Positions 25,851-34,531 of a stretch of 49,661 nucleotides of DNA are shown here, one piece after another (the stretch's first letter is position 1; each line of letters begins with the position of its first letter). The notes beneath the pieces were generated by a model. That model searched no databases. It was not told where the DNA came from and was given only the letters and a program-made list of their open reading frames with translations. Source of the DNA: RXOA01 sp964547105. GTDB taxonomy: Bacteria; Bipolaricaulota; Bipolaricaulia; UBA7950; UBA9294. The stretch lies in the NCBI GenBank assembly GCA_964547105.1, contig CAZJLO010000012.1, forward strand, positions 1 through 49,661, given 5' to 3'. A program made the translations under genes and the position numbers.

Positions 25851-27278
25851 ATGGGTAAGAGAATGTGGAGCACAATCGGTGTCATCATTACGGTTGCGTT
25901 GGTGGCCTTGTTGGGGATGGGACAGCAACCTGAGGAAGAGAGGCTTTCGTTTGGATTCGGGATTAGTTCGGCGGTCGCCTTCTTTCCCGACCTTGCGGGT
26001 GTAAATGTCTTCTTGTCGGAGAACAGTCTCCCACCATTCTGTGATGTGTTGTTAGGCGCCGGCGGATTCGGCCGTGGCGGAACCATCGGCGGGGTTGCCG
26101 TGGGCGGCGGTGGTTGGGGCGTGATGGCATCATCGTGTGCCGAGGATCGCTGGGCGGAACTCGTTTCCGCCGGGGGCGGGTTGGACATCGGATGGGCGAT
26201 CGGCGGCGACAAGGAATCGGTTCTAACGGTGGGCGCGCTGTGGGGTGGCGGGGCCACGATCCTCGACCTCTCGGTCGTGGAAACCAACGCGTTCGATGCG
26301 GCTTTGGGGCCGGTCGGAATCACGATCGATCCTACGGAGCGGTCGCTGGGTCGCGTTTCCGCGTTTGTCGCGCCGTACGTCAGCATGCAGTCGCAGCTTC
26401 TGAGCTGGATGGGGTTCGAACTCCGGATCGGGTATGTTGTGCCGTTGTTCGGTCTTGATTTCGGCGATCTCGTTGGGATCCCGGCGCCTTCGCTCGATCT
26501 TGGCGGCCCGATTGTCAGCTTGGGAATCACGTTCGGCGGCATCGGCGGGCCGGAAGATGACGATAAGGACAACGCGGCCGCCCCGATCATGGGAAGGATC
26601 GTTCTCCAGGAGGGAGCCGCTCTGAGAGTTGAGGGCTCGGTGGGTGACATGATGGTCGTCTCCTACGAGCCGGAGGCTACCCAGACCGGATCCGTCCGCG
26701 CTGTGGAGTGGGTGGGGGTTCCCGATTGCAGTCGGCACGAGGTGGAGGAAAGCGGTGTCGCGGTGGAGGTTGACGAGACTGCGAGCGAAGTGACGCTGCG
26801 CACCGTCGGTGAAGAGCGGGTGAATCTGGAAATCCGTGTTCCGGCCGGGACGGATCTTGCGCTTCGCAACGGCGTGGGAGTCATTGCGATCAACGACCAT
26901 CAGGCTCAGGAAGTGATCGTTGAAAACGGCGTTGGGGAGGTCGTCTTGGCGCGGATCGAAGCCTTGGGGGTCGTTGTGGCGCACGGCGTCGGCAGCGTCA
27001 GGCTTGCCGATATCGACGCGCTCGGCGTGACGGCGACGGTCGGGATCGGCGAGATCGTGCTCGACATCGATGTAAATGCCTCGGCGACTGTGATGGCGTC
27101 TGCGGGTGTCGGCGACGTCGATTTCTGCGGTTTCCCGGATTCGATGGCCACCTGGACGGCGCGCAGCTTCCTGACAGAAGCAGGGAAACTGGTGTTGGGG
27201 GGCGGCGAAGCGGCGTACGAGCTGAGTGTCGGGCTGGGAAGTATCTCCGTCAGGCCGTTGGAGCCGTGGGATAGTTGA
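25851..27278 (+). CDS. Secreted or anchored glycine-rich protein with adhesin-like beta-repeat C-terminus
   Basis: 475 residues. The N-terminal hydrophobic segment (about 6-25, ending GMGQQ) is a signal peptide or anchor. Residues 30-245 are rich in Gly, with alternating hydrophobics such as FGRGGTIGGVAVGGGGWGV and a run of GGG turns, which suggests an all-beta or barrel-like domain. An acidic break EDDDKDN follows. The C-terminal part (about 340-475) has short repeats of the type GVGVIAIND, GVGEVVLARI, GVGSVRLADI and GIGEIVLDI. This resembles the DUF4097/putative adhesin beta-helix. AAGGGGG precedes ATG 25851. Likely surface-exposed; no enzyme motif. Confidence 0.8.
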   Translation: MGKRMWSTIGVIITVALVALLGMGQQPEEERLSFGFGISSAVAFFPDLAGVNVFLSENSLPPFCDVLLGAGGFGRGGTIGGVAVGGGGWGVMASSCAEDRWAELVSAGGGLDIGWAIGGDKESVLTVGALWGGGATILDLSVVETNAFDAALGPVGITIDPTERSLGRVSAFVAPYVSMQSQLLSWMGFELRIGYVVPLFGLDFGDLVGIPAPSLDLGGPIVSLGITFGGIGGPEDDDKDNAAAPIMGRIVLQEGAALRVEGSVGDMMVVSYEPEATQTGSVRAVEWVGVPDCSRHEVEESGVAVEVDETASEVTLRTVGEERVNLEIRVPAGTDLALRNGVGVIAINDHQAQEVIVENGVGEVVLARIEALGVVVAHGVGSVRLADIDALGVTATVGIGEIVLDIDVNASATVMASAGVGDVDFCGFPDSMATWTARSFLTEAGKLVLGGGEAAYELSVGLGSISVRPLEPWDS

Positions 27279-27524
27279 AGTCCGGTGCGCAGCAAGGCCC
27301 AAGGCCGCGGCACGTGATCCGCTGCCGGTAGCATCAGCATCGAGTGACGAGCACTCGGAGGCGGGACCGATTCGTGACGCTCAGGCCCTGTGTTGGGTCT
27401 GCTTGTGTTCGCCGAGCCGGTTTCTCTCTGTCGGAGCTGCTTCACGCAGACCGGCGTGCTGCTGCCAGAGGCATCCGGAAACGGACCATCTGTGGAGCGA
27501 ACGCGAGTCTGCCAGTTCGGTCGC

Positions 27525-28499
27525 CTACGGGAAGTTCGCTTCAGGCAAGGTCTGCACGCTGGTTCGATATCTCCGGACAAGGACCATCATCGCGATTGCC
27601 GCGGCGGCGCCGAGGGCGTCGAACAGGATGCCGAGGCCGTTCGGCGTCCGTCCGGGAACGAATGCTTGTAGAAGCTCAAGAATGGTTCCGTAGGCGACGG
27701 ATGCCGTGAAGGCAAACGACGCTTGCCGGAGGAGGTTCCGAGAGCGTAGAGACATGAATGCGAGCACGCCAAGGCCGAAGTAGGCGGGAATGTGCAGATA
27801 ACCGCGGCCGAGGGCGCTGTATGTCGCTTCGATCGCCTGAGGATAGGATGGCCGCAACGTGAGATAGCCAAGCGCTGTGAGGTACGGAACAATCGCGAGC
27901 CGAGCGGCGGTGCCCAACCATCTTCGATGTCGCTGCACTCGGAATGCCTCTCTTCCCATATGCATCAGAAGCTCCGCTCCCCGCGAGGTCTGAATGTGTT
28001 TCACCGGCACGAATCCGGCCTTCTGATAGGCACGAATTGCGGCCTTGTTTGCCGGATCCGGGCTGAGGATACATCCGGTCGATGCTGTTGTGTCGAACAC
28101 ATGGCTTGCCAAGAATCGCCCAAGGATCCTTGCCCCCAGCCCACGATGGCGATAGGCGGCTTCACCGATGAACAAATCGACTCCGGCCAAATCCTCACGA
28201 AGCCCGACCTGTGATTCGTATTCCGGGCAGTCGGCAATACGGTAGGTCTGGATGTGTCCGATCGGCGTCCCGTGAACCCGGATCAAGAAGCACTTCGTCG
28301 GCTCTTCGCCGCGGATGCGTGGAAGATACTTCGCACAGATTTCGGCGTGGGTTCGCGGCTGGCCGCCGACCCAACGATAGACTCCCGGGGTGTTGAGCCA
28401 GCGGTATATCAAAGGCAGGTCGGCTTCCTGCAGTGGGGAAAACGAGATCGAACATGCATCGGCAACTTGCGATGGCTGACCAGCTTGTCGTAGCTTCAC
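27525..28499 (-). CDS. AAC(6')-like GNAT acetyltransferase fused to a VanZ-like membrane domain
   Basis: 324 residues in two parts. Residues about 17-180 are a GNAT domain close in pattern to AAC(6')-Ib aminoglycoside acetyltransferases: LPLIYRWLNTPGVYRWVGG, PIGHIQTYRIADCPEYESQ, VDLFIGEAAYRHRGLGARIL (acetyl-CoA loop RHRGLG), and DPANKAAIRAYQKAGF. Residues about 195-324 form a membrane domain of three to four helices with the VanZ signature ELLQAFVPGR and a following Asp (FDALG). VanZ-type proteins are linked to glycopeptide resistance; the fusion suggests an envelope-associated acetyltransferase. GTG 28499 lacks a good ribosome site, so the true start could be slightly downstream. Confidence 0.88.
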   Translation of the reverse strand: MKLRQAGQPSQVADACSISFSPLQEADLPLIYRWLNTPGVYRWVGGQPRTHAEICAKYLPRIRGEEPTKCFLIRVHGTPIGHIQTYRIADCPEYESQVGLREDLAGVDLFIGEAAYRHRGLGARILGRFLASHVFDTTASTGCILSPDPANKAAIRAYQKAGFVPVKHIQTSRGAELLMHMGREAFRVQRHRRWLGTAARLAIVPYLTALGYLTLRPSYPQAIEATYSALGRGYLHIPAYFGLGVLAFMSLRSRNLLRQASFAFTASVAYGTILELLQAFVPGRTPNGLGILFDALGAAAAIAMMVLVRRYRTSVQTLPEANFP

Positions 28500-28626
28500 T
28501 CATGGAGTGTCTGCCGTTGCCCCGGTTCGGGCAAATGGGGGCCGCCGAATGAACCCGGCGACCCCGAACGGCCACTCACAGGCATTAAGAACGAAAAGGG
28601 ATAGAGATAGGGACAAGGAGGCTGAC

Positions 28627-28842
28627 ATGAAGTGGTTTGGCGGTGTGATTACGGGCGGCGGAGTCGGAGCGTTCTTCTTCTTCAGTTGGATCATTCAGTT
28701 GTTGTGGAACAGCATCGTTGTCGATCACCTAGGTTTGTTCGTGAAGTTGTCGTACTGGCAATCAGCGGGATTGTGGTTTCTGATCATCATTCTGTTCGCT
28801 TGGGCGGGCATCGGCTCGCGGGCCCGCATCCGTCGGCGCTAG
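28627..28842 (+). CDS. Small membrane protein
   Basis: 71 residues with two TM helices (about 5-28, VITGGGVGAFFFFSWIIQLLW; and about 47-62, LWFLIIILFAWAGIG) and a basic end RARIRRR. AAGGAGG precedes the ATG. No family recognised. It is divergent from the GNAT-VanZ gene and convergent with the molybdopterin protein, so it is transcribed alone. Confidence 0.75.
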   Translation: MKWFGGVITGGGVGAFFFFSWIIQLLWNSIVVDHLGLFVKLSYWQSAGLWFLIIILFAWAGIGSRARIRRR

Positions 28843-28880
28843 ATGCGGCGGATGATGGGGGGGCTTCGGGCGGACTCCGT

Positions 28881-29600
28881 CTAGGTGGCGCCGGGAAGGC
28901 CGGGAACTGTCTCCTCCGGCGTTTCTTGTTGCGGAATCGTCTCAAACATCGGGATGGTGCGATCGCCCGGGTTGTTGTAGCCGCGGCTCTCCCAGTAGCC
29001 GCGGTACGTTTCGTCATCGGAAAGCTCGATTCGCGTCAGCCATCGAATCCACTTGTACCCCCAGCGATCCTCGGCAACCAGTTGGAATGGCCAGCCTTGA
29101 TCGACGGGAAGCGGAATGTCGTTGATCCGGTCGGCAATGATCAGATCGGCGTCGATGACAAAAGGAAGCGGAAGGGACGTCGTGTAGCCATCTTCGGCAT
29201 GGAAGATGATCGTGGTTGCCGTACCGTCGACCTGCGCCTGCCCCAGCAAGTCCCGCAGGCGAATCCCTTCCCATAGAGCGGTGACATCCCATCCGTCCAC
29301 GCAGTAGAGCGTAATCAACTTCTGGGTGCGGGCATATCCGGCGAGCTGCTGCAGCGACAAAGACAACGGAGTCGCCACCAGACCATCCACCGTCAGCCGG
29401 TAGGATTCCTCATGGATAGCCTGGGGACCGAGGATCGAATTCTCGCGGAAATCCGCTACCGATCCGAGGCGCTCGCCTTGGTATTCACGGATTTCCACAA
29501 CGGAGACCTCGCTGTCATTGTCAGCCCGCTTGGAACAACCGATCGCCAGCAGACCGATGACAAGTCCGAGGATCAGCAGGCAGCACCGTCGTTTGTTCAT
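28881..29600 (-). CDS. Molybdopterin-dependent oxidoreductase lipoprotein (SUOX/YedY-like fold)
   Basis: 239 residues: N-terminal lipobox LLAIGC (Cys22), then the oxidoreductase molybdopterin-binding domain. The molybdenum-ligand cysteine is Cys100 in LITLYCVDGWDVTALWEGI, and the fold is further marked by PLPVDQGWPFQLVAEDRWGYKWIRWLTRIEL. The protein would sit on the outer side of the inner membrane. Cofactor-bearing proteins of this kind normally need Tat export; the N-terminus NKRRCCLLIL has an Arg pair but not a full Tat motif. GGAGG precedes the ATG. A small membrane protein encoded 27 nt upstream may pass electrons to it, as MsrQ does to MsrP. Substrate unknown. Confidence 0.88.
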   Translation of the reverse strand: MNKRRCCLLILGLVIGLLAIGCSKRADNDSEVSVVEIREYQGERLGSVADFRENSILGPQAIHEESYRLTVDGLVATPLSLSLQQLAGYARTQKLITLYCVDGWDVTALWEGIRLRDLLGQAQVDGTATTIIFHAEDGYTTSLPLPFVIDADLIIADRINDIPLPVDQGWPFQLVAEDRWGYKWIRWLTRIELSDDETYRGYWESRGYNNPGDRTIPMFETIPQQETPEETVPGLPGAT

Positions 29601-29627
29601 CTTGCCTCCGTTACCAGGTTGCGCTCC

Positions 29628-29948
29628 CTATCCCAATCGGTAGAGGTAGACGACGAAGCCGATCAGCCCCAGTCCGAGCACCGTGGGCAGGATGATCGAG
29701 AGCCGGCGCCGGATGCGGATTCGCCGAAGTGCTGAAGCGCAATAGGGAACACAGTGAATGACAAACAGGACCATGGTTGCTATCTGGATCTCCGTGTGGC
29801 TTCGAAACGCTGACATTTTGCCGATCAAGCCGGCGAAGATCCGGGGGTGGAGAATCGCGTACCCGGAGAGGAACTGCAGCAATACCATCGGGATCAGCAA
29901 CCATCCCGCCCACCGGGCGGTGCGAAACAGCCATCCTTCCAGGCGCAA
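29628..29948 (-). CDS. Small membrane protein, candidate heme partner of the molybdoenzyme
   Basis: 106 residues with three TM helices (about 14-32, 53-70 and 85-104). His34, His51 and His65 lie at or near helix ends, the latter two flanking helix 2, and could bind heme b, as in cytochrome-b-like quinol partners; this is an inference. I chose TTG 29948, which follows AAAGGAGG at 6 nt; the frame is open upstream to 30071 but without such a site. It is the first gene of a two-gene operon with the molybdopterin lipoprotein. It is much shorter than MsrQ/YedZ (six helices). Confidence 0.7.
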   Translation of the reverse strand: MRLEGWLFRTARWAGWLLIPMVLLQFLSGYAILHPRIFAGLIGKMSAFRSHTEIQIATMVLFVIHCVPYCASALRRIRIRRRLSIILPTVLGLGLIGFVVYLYRLG

Positions 29949-30057
29949 CCGGATCCTCCTTTGCTGCGATAGGTTCCCAATCCCAGCATGGACAAGCGGG
30001 GAGGCGGCGTCAAGTGGTTGACTCGCTCTCGGTGGTTCGCCACAATGACCGGGCGAT

Positions 30058-30129
30058 GGATCCCGATCCATTCAGGATCGTAGATCCTGGTTCATTCGGG
30101 AGTGCAGATCCCAATTGATTCGGAGGGTG
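30058..30129. repeat. Three tandem degenerate 24-bp repeats
   Basis: Units 30058-30081, 30082-30105 and 30106-30129 share the pattern (A/G)GATCC-N4/5-ATTC-(A/G)G, about 15 of 24 positions between neighbours. They lie between the divergent molybdoenzyme operon and the helicase gene, where a regulator could bind. They also argue against the GTG at 30102 as the helicase start. Confidence 0.5.
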
Positions 30130-30140
30130 GTGAAACGGGC

Positions 30141-32171
30141 GTGGCCGAGCAAACGACCTACCCCTGGCTCGAAGATCTCAATCCTCAGCAGCGGACGGCG
30201 GTGACGCACTGTGATGGTCCGCTGCTTGTCGTTGCCGGAGCGGGCAGCGGAAAAACGAAGACGCTCGCGTATCGCGTTGCGTACCTCATTGCCGAAGGTG
30301 TCGACCCCGAGAGAATCCTGCTGCTGACGTTCACCCGTCGTGCTGCGCAAGAGATGCTCTCACGGGCATCGGCGATCATGCACCGCGGTGCGCCAACGAC
30401 CGGGCGAGTGTGGGGCGGCACTTTTCACGCCATCGCCAATCGGCTTCTGCGACGCTACAGCAAGGCAGTGGGACTGCGGCGGGATTTCACGGTGCTCGAT
30501 CAAGGTGACTCTGAGGATCTGATCAATCTCATCCGTCACGACATGGGGTTGCACAGCCGCGAAAAGCGGTTCCCGCGCAAATCCACGTGTCTGGCGATCT
30601 ACTCGCGCTGTGTCAATGGCAAGGACGATCTTCCGCTGGTGCTGGAACGGCACTTCCCCTGGTGTACTGATTGGGAGGCCGAGCTGAAGGAGATCTTCAG
30701 GCAATACGTCGCGCGCAAGCAGACCAGGAATGTTCTCGACTACGATGATCTTCTCCTCTATTGGGCGGAGCTTGCTCGCGAAGCGGAGACGTCGAAGCAG
30801 GTTGCGGGTCAGTTCGACCACATCCTTGTTGACGAGTATCAAGACACCAACCGCGTCCAGGCGGAGATCCTCCGGGGGATGCATCGCCCCGAAGGCGGGA
30901 TCATGGTTGTTGGTGACGACGCGCAGAGTATTTACGGGTTCCGCGCTGCCACCGTGCGAAACATGCTTGAGTTCCCGGAGATGTTCTCGGGGACGACAAT
31001 CGTCAAACTGGAGCAGAACTACCGGTCGGTTTCGCCGATCCTTGAGACGACCAACCGCGTGATTGCGCAAGCCTCGCAGCGCTATGCAAAGGAGCTTTGG
31101 AGCGCCCGCGGCGACGGTGAGAGCCCAAAGTTGGTGATGTGCAAGGATGAAACGCAGCAGGATGAGTACGTCATCGAGCGGGTTCTCGAACACTACGAGC
31201 AGGGGATCCCCCTGCATCGTCAGGCGGTTCTGTTCCGCGCGTCGCACCTTTCGGCGTCGCTCGAGCTGGAGCTAACGCGCCGCGACATCCCCTACCACAA
31301 GTACGGCGGGCTTCGGTTCCTGGAAGCGGCACACATCAAAGATACGATCTCGTTCCTGCGCATCCTCGAGAATCCCAGAGACGAAATGGCTTGGTTTCGG
31401 GTGTTGCAGCTGCTTGATGGCGTCGGCCCCGCCTGTGCGGCGCGGGTGGTCGAGCATGTGTCGGAGCTTCGATTCGATCCGCGGGCGATCGGAACGTTCG
31501 ACGCCCCCCCGGCAGCGCGGGATCGCATGGCCGAGTTGTCGATTCTTGTCGAAGACCTGGTTCCACTGGGGATCAAGGAACCAGCCGCTCAAGTCGCTCG
31601 GATTCGCCGGTTTTACGAGCCGCTGTTGAAGAAGCTCTACGAGAATCCCCGCGTCCGTGTCCGCGATTTGGAGAGCCTCGAACAGATTGCATCGGGGTAC
31701 AAGTCGCGACGCAAGTTTCTTGTGGACCTGCAGCTTGATCCGCCGAATTCCACCAGCGATCTCGCCGGGACGCCGTTTGTCGACGAGGATTGGCTGGTGC
31801 TGTCGACGATTCACTCGGCCAAAGGGTGCGAGTGGGACGCGGTCTACCTGATTCATGCCGCCGATGGCTTTCTGCCATCCGACATGGCGGCGGGATCGAA
31901 GGAAGAAATCGAGGAAGAGCTTCGTGTGGCGTATGTTGCCCTGACACGGGCACGGGATTTTCTCTACGTCACGTGGCCTTTGCGGTATTATTCCAAGTGG
32001 TACGCGCTTGGTGACCGCCACAGCTATGCTCAGCCGTCGCGGTTCCTGACCGAGGATGTCCGCAGGACGATGGACGAAGTGGTTACGGCGGATGAATCGG
32101 AAGAAGAGCTGACGATTGAAACGGTGATCCGCCGCAACATCGCCGAGCGGATGCGTTCCATGTGGGAGTAG
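30141..32171 (+). CDS. UvrD/Rep-type superfamily 1A DNA helicase
   Basis: ATP-dependent 3'-5' DNA helicase, 676 residues from GTG 30141 (GTG 30102 is possible). Motifs in order: Q motif LNPQQRTAV, Walker A GAGSGKT, Ia LLTFTRRAAQEM, II ILVDEYQDTN, III GDDAQSIYGFRAA, IV LEQNYRSVSPIL, V VLSTIHSAKGCEWDAVYL, VI EELRVAYVALTRARDFLYVT. All catalytic residues are intact. It is slightly shorter than UvrD (about 720) and lacks an obvious C-terminal Tudor-like tail. A DEDDh exonuclease follows about 95 nt later on the same strand, which hints at a joint role in repair or replication. Confidence 0.93.
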   Translation: MAEQTTYPWLEDLNPQQRTAVTHCDGPLLVVAGAGSGKTKTLAYRVAYLIAEGVDPERILLLTFTRRAAQEMLSRASAIMHRGAPTTGRVWGGTFHAIANRLLRRYSKAVGLRRDFTVLDQGDSEDLINLIRHDMGLHSREKRFPRKSTCLAIYSRCVNGKDDLPLVLERHFPWCTDWEAELKEIFRQYVARKQTRNVLDYDDLLLYWAELAREAETSKQVAGQFDHILVDEYQDTNRVQAEILRGMHRPEGGIMVVGDDAQSIYGFRAATVRNMLEFPEMFSGTTIVKLEQNYRSVSPILETTNRVIAQASQRYAKELWSARGDGESPKLVMCKDETQQDEYVIERVLEHYEQGIPLHRQAVLFRASHLSASLELELTRRDIPYHKYGGLRFLEAAHIKDTISFLRILENPRDEMAWFRVLQLLDGVGPACAARVVEHVSELRFDPRAIGTFDAPPAARDRMAELSILVEDLVPLGIKEPAAQVARIRRFYEPLLKKLYENPRVRVRDLESLEQIASGYKSRRKFLVDLQLDPPNSTSDLAGTPFVDEDWLVLSTIHSAKGCEWDAVYLIHAADGFLPSDMAAGSKEEIEEELRVAYVALTRARDFLYVTWPLRYYSKWYALGDRHSYAQPSRFLTEDVRRTMDEVVTADESEEELTIETVIRRNIAERMRSMWE

Positions 32172-32267
32172 GGAAGATGTCGCGTTGTGGGAGCCCGCCG
32201 GGATCGGCGGTTGTCTCGCTTTGCGGCCACTGCGATCGAGCGGAGAACAGGGGAAAGGAACCCTTCA

Positions 32268-32891
32268 GTGATTCACCGACACGACGGCAACCATCGTGGA
32301 GATGTTAAGCAAGCGTATCGAGAGATCTGGGAGCTTCTCTCCAAGGACGAGTTTGTGGTTCTCGATACGGAAACCACAGGCCTCGACAGCCCAGAGATGG
32401 TCAGTGTCGCGGTGATCGACCGACGCGGAAACACGCTTCTTGACGAGCGTGTGCGGCCGAACAAGCCGATCGAGCCAGGAGCGTCGGAGATCACCGGCAT
32501 CCGGGACGCCGATCTGGCTGATGCGCCGACGTTTCCTGCGATCTATGATGCGTTCTGCAATGCCGTGCAGGGGCGGCGCGTCGTCATCTACAACTCGTCA
32601 TACGACATGCAGGTCATCCGCAACACGTGTGCCCAGTACCGGCTTGCCGCGCCGCAGTTCGAACCGTGGTGCGTCATGATCTGGTTTGCGCAGATTTACG
32701 GGGAATGGGACGAGCGGAGATCATCCTACCGTTGGCAACGACTGTCATCGGCGGCGCAATTCTACGGCGTTGCTCAGATCGACGCTCACGATGCGCTCGG
32801 CGACACGCTAACGACCCTCGGTGTGGTGAACGCAGCACTGGAACAGGCCAAGCGTTCGATCGAACCGATGGATCCGCTGTTTTCGTTCTAG
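32268..32891 (+). CDS. DnaQ-like DEDDh 3'-5' exonuclease
   Basis: 207 residues from GTG 32268, which follows AAAGGA at 8 nt; the frame is open upstream to 32187. Exo I is VVLDTETTGLD (catalytic Asp and Glu), Exo II is RVVIYNSSYDMQVIRNT, and Exo III is IDAHDALGDTLTTL (H-x4-D, the DEDDh type). The N-terminal GASEITGIRDADLADAPTF is typical of the family. It degrades single-stranded 3' ends and could be a stand-alone exonuclease or a proofreading-type subunit. Co-directional with the helicase, probably in one transcript. Confidence 0.93.
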   Translation: MIHRHDGNHRGDVKQAYREIWELLSKDEFVVLDTETTGLDSPEMVSVAVIDRRGNTLLDERVRPNKPIEPGASEITGIRDADLADAPTFPAIYDAFCNAVQGRRVVIYNSSYDMQVIRNTCAQYRLAAPQFEPWCVMIWFAQIYGEWDERRSSYRWQRLSSAAQFYGVAQIDAHDALGDTLTTLGVVNAALEQAKRSIEPMDPLFSF

Positions 32892-33029
32892 GTGAGCACC
32901 AGGCTCGCCGACGCGTTTCTACCAGCCCGGAATGTGGCTTGACGTTCGTTCGCTGATTGTCTTATAAGGGAATGGATGGTGCAGTGGATAGCTGCGCACC
33001 GCATTGGCTGATCCAGGGAAGGAGGAAAC

Positions 33030-34373
33030 ATGCGGAAACGGGTGATGATCGGAACGATGGTCGCGGCGGTGATTGGGATGCTTCTTGCCGGCTGTACGTT
33101 GTTCTCGCCGGAAGAGAGCCTGGCGCCGATGTCGGAGGGCGCGAGCCAACAGTATGTGGTGGAGTTCGCGCGGATCCCGCGTGATCTCAACGCTTCCGTG
33201 GAAGCCGCGGGAGGCGTCGTTGTCAATGTGCTGGACGAAATTGGTGTCGTCGTCGTCGAAGGTGATGATGCCTGTCTTCAACGGATCGGTAGCTTGCCAG
33301 GCGTGTCCGCGGTCCTGCGAAATCTCGCGTTTGATCTGGCGGTGCCGCAGGCCGTCGAACTCTCTTTGGAGTCGATCGGTGATGACGAACCCTATTTTTG
33401 GTATCAATGGGCGCTCGAGGCAATCGATGCTCCCGGGGCATGGGATGCCGGATACACGGGGGAAGGAGTCCGCGTTGCAGTTCTGGACACGGGTGTCGAT
33501 AGCAGCCATGTTGATCTATTGGGCCAGGTAGATATCGATGACAGCATCTCCATGGTCCCATGGGATGACACCCTGGACCCGGTTCATTTTCATGGGACGC
33601 ATGTCGCGGGAATCATCGCTGCTGCAGACAACGAACTCGGAGTTATCGGCGTCGCGCCGAATGCTGAGATCATCTCGGTGAAGGTGTTCGGCGTTGACCC
33701 GGACGATCCAGATGAGATTGTCGGCTACTTCGATTGGACGCTGGCGGGAATTCTCCATGCAGTGGATGTCGGCGCGGATGTCATCAACATGAGCCTTGGC
33801 GGCTATGTCGCTCATTGGGAGGTCCCGGCCAACGAAGCGAACGCGTTCATCAACTTGGTGAGGAAGGCTGTCAACTACGCCTACCAGCAAGGGGTCGTCG
33901 TGGTCTGCTCCGCCGGAAACGACGCATGGGACGGCCTTGGAGATTCGGGGATTCTTCACGTGCCATCGGACATCGGAAACGGAATCTGCGTCTCGGCCAC
34001 CGGTCCGGTCGGATGGTGGTATGATCCGGCGACGGATCTCGATTTGCTTGCGTCCTACAGTAACTACGGTCCCCAAATCGATTTCGCCGCCCCTGGCGGC
34101 GACGCACAGCTCTACGAAACTGATCCGAATTGGTTCTATGACATGGTTCTGAGTTGTTCGCCAAGCGGATTCACGTTTGCCGCCGGAACCAGTCAAGCGG
34201 CCCCCCACGTGGCCGGTGTGGCGGCCCTGATCATCGAAGCCGGCGGGGGCGACATGAAGCCGGCGCATGTGCTGCGCGAACTACGGGCCAGTGCCGATGA
34301 TCTTGGGAAACCAGGACAGGATATCGAGTACGGCTACGGACGCATCAATGCCGCCAACGCGGTTGCGCCGTAG
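33030..34373 (+). CDS. Subtilisin-like serine protease (S8), lipoprotein
   Basis: 447 residues. Lipobox LLAGC (Cys22) anchors it outside the cytoplasm. Residues about 40-110 are an I9-like propeptide (YVVEFARIP...GVVVVEGDD...LPGVSAVL). The S8 domain has catalytic Asp153 (VAVLDTGVDSSHVDLLG), His188 (HFHGTHVAGIIAA), Asn297 (CSAGND, oxyanion hole) and Ser388 (AAGTSQAAPHVAGVAAL). Full-length, with all residues present. AAGGAGG precedes the ATG. A short hairpin GGTGC/GCACC lies at 32978-33000 in the leader. A terminator follows at 34402-34429. Role: extracytoplasmic proteolysis. Confidence 0.95.
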   Translation: MRKRVMIGTMVAAVIGMLLAGCTLFSPEESLAPMSEGASQQYVVEFARIPRDLNASVEAAGGVVVNVLDEIGVVVVEGDDACLQRIGSLPGVSAVLRNLAFDLAVPQAVELSLESIGDDEPYFWYQWALEAIDAPGAWDAGYTGEGVRVAVLDTGVDSSHVDLLGQVDIDDSISMVPWDDTLDPVHFHGTHVAGIIAAADNELGVIGVAPNAEIISVKVFGVDPDDPDEIVGYFDWTLAGILHAVDVGADVINMSLGGYVAHWEVPANEANAFINLVRKAVNYAYQQGVVVVCSAGNDAWDGLGDSGILHVPSDIGNGICVSATGPVGWWYDPATDLDLLASYSNYGPQIDFAAPGGDAQLYETDPNWFYDMVLSCSPSGFTFAAGTSQAAPHVAGVAALIIEAGGGDMKPAHVLRELRASADDLGKPGQDIEYGYGRINAANAVAP

Positions 34374-34401
34374 CGGGATCAAGCGGCATTCACAAGATCA
34401 G

Positions 34402-34429
34402 GCGGGTCCGGCTTCTACGCCGGGCCCGC
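34402..34429 (+). terminator. Terminator after the subtilase gene
   Basis: GCGGGTCCGGC (34402-34412) and GCCGGGCCCGC (34419-34429) form an 11-bp stem with one G-U pair and a 6-nt loop; TCTCTT follows. Confidence 0.7.
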
Positions 34430-34531
34430 TCTCTTGCCCGGTCGTTTCTTGGCGCGGCTTGACTTCCTGCGCTGTTCCGTGTGGAATCCAAGGGCTTCAG
34501 GTTGGATTGATCATCGGACAAGGAGGGGGAG

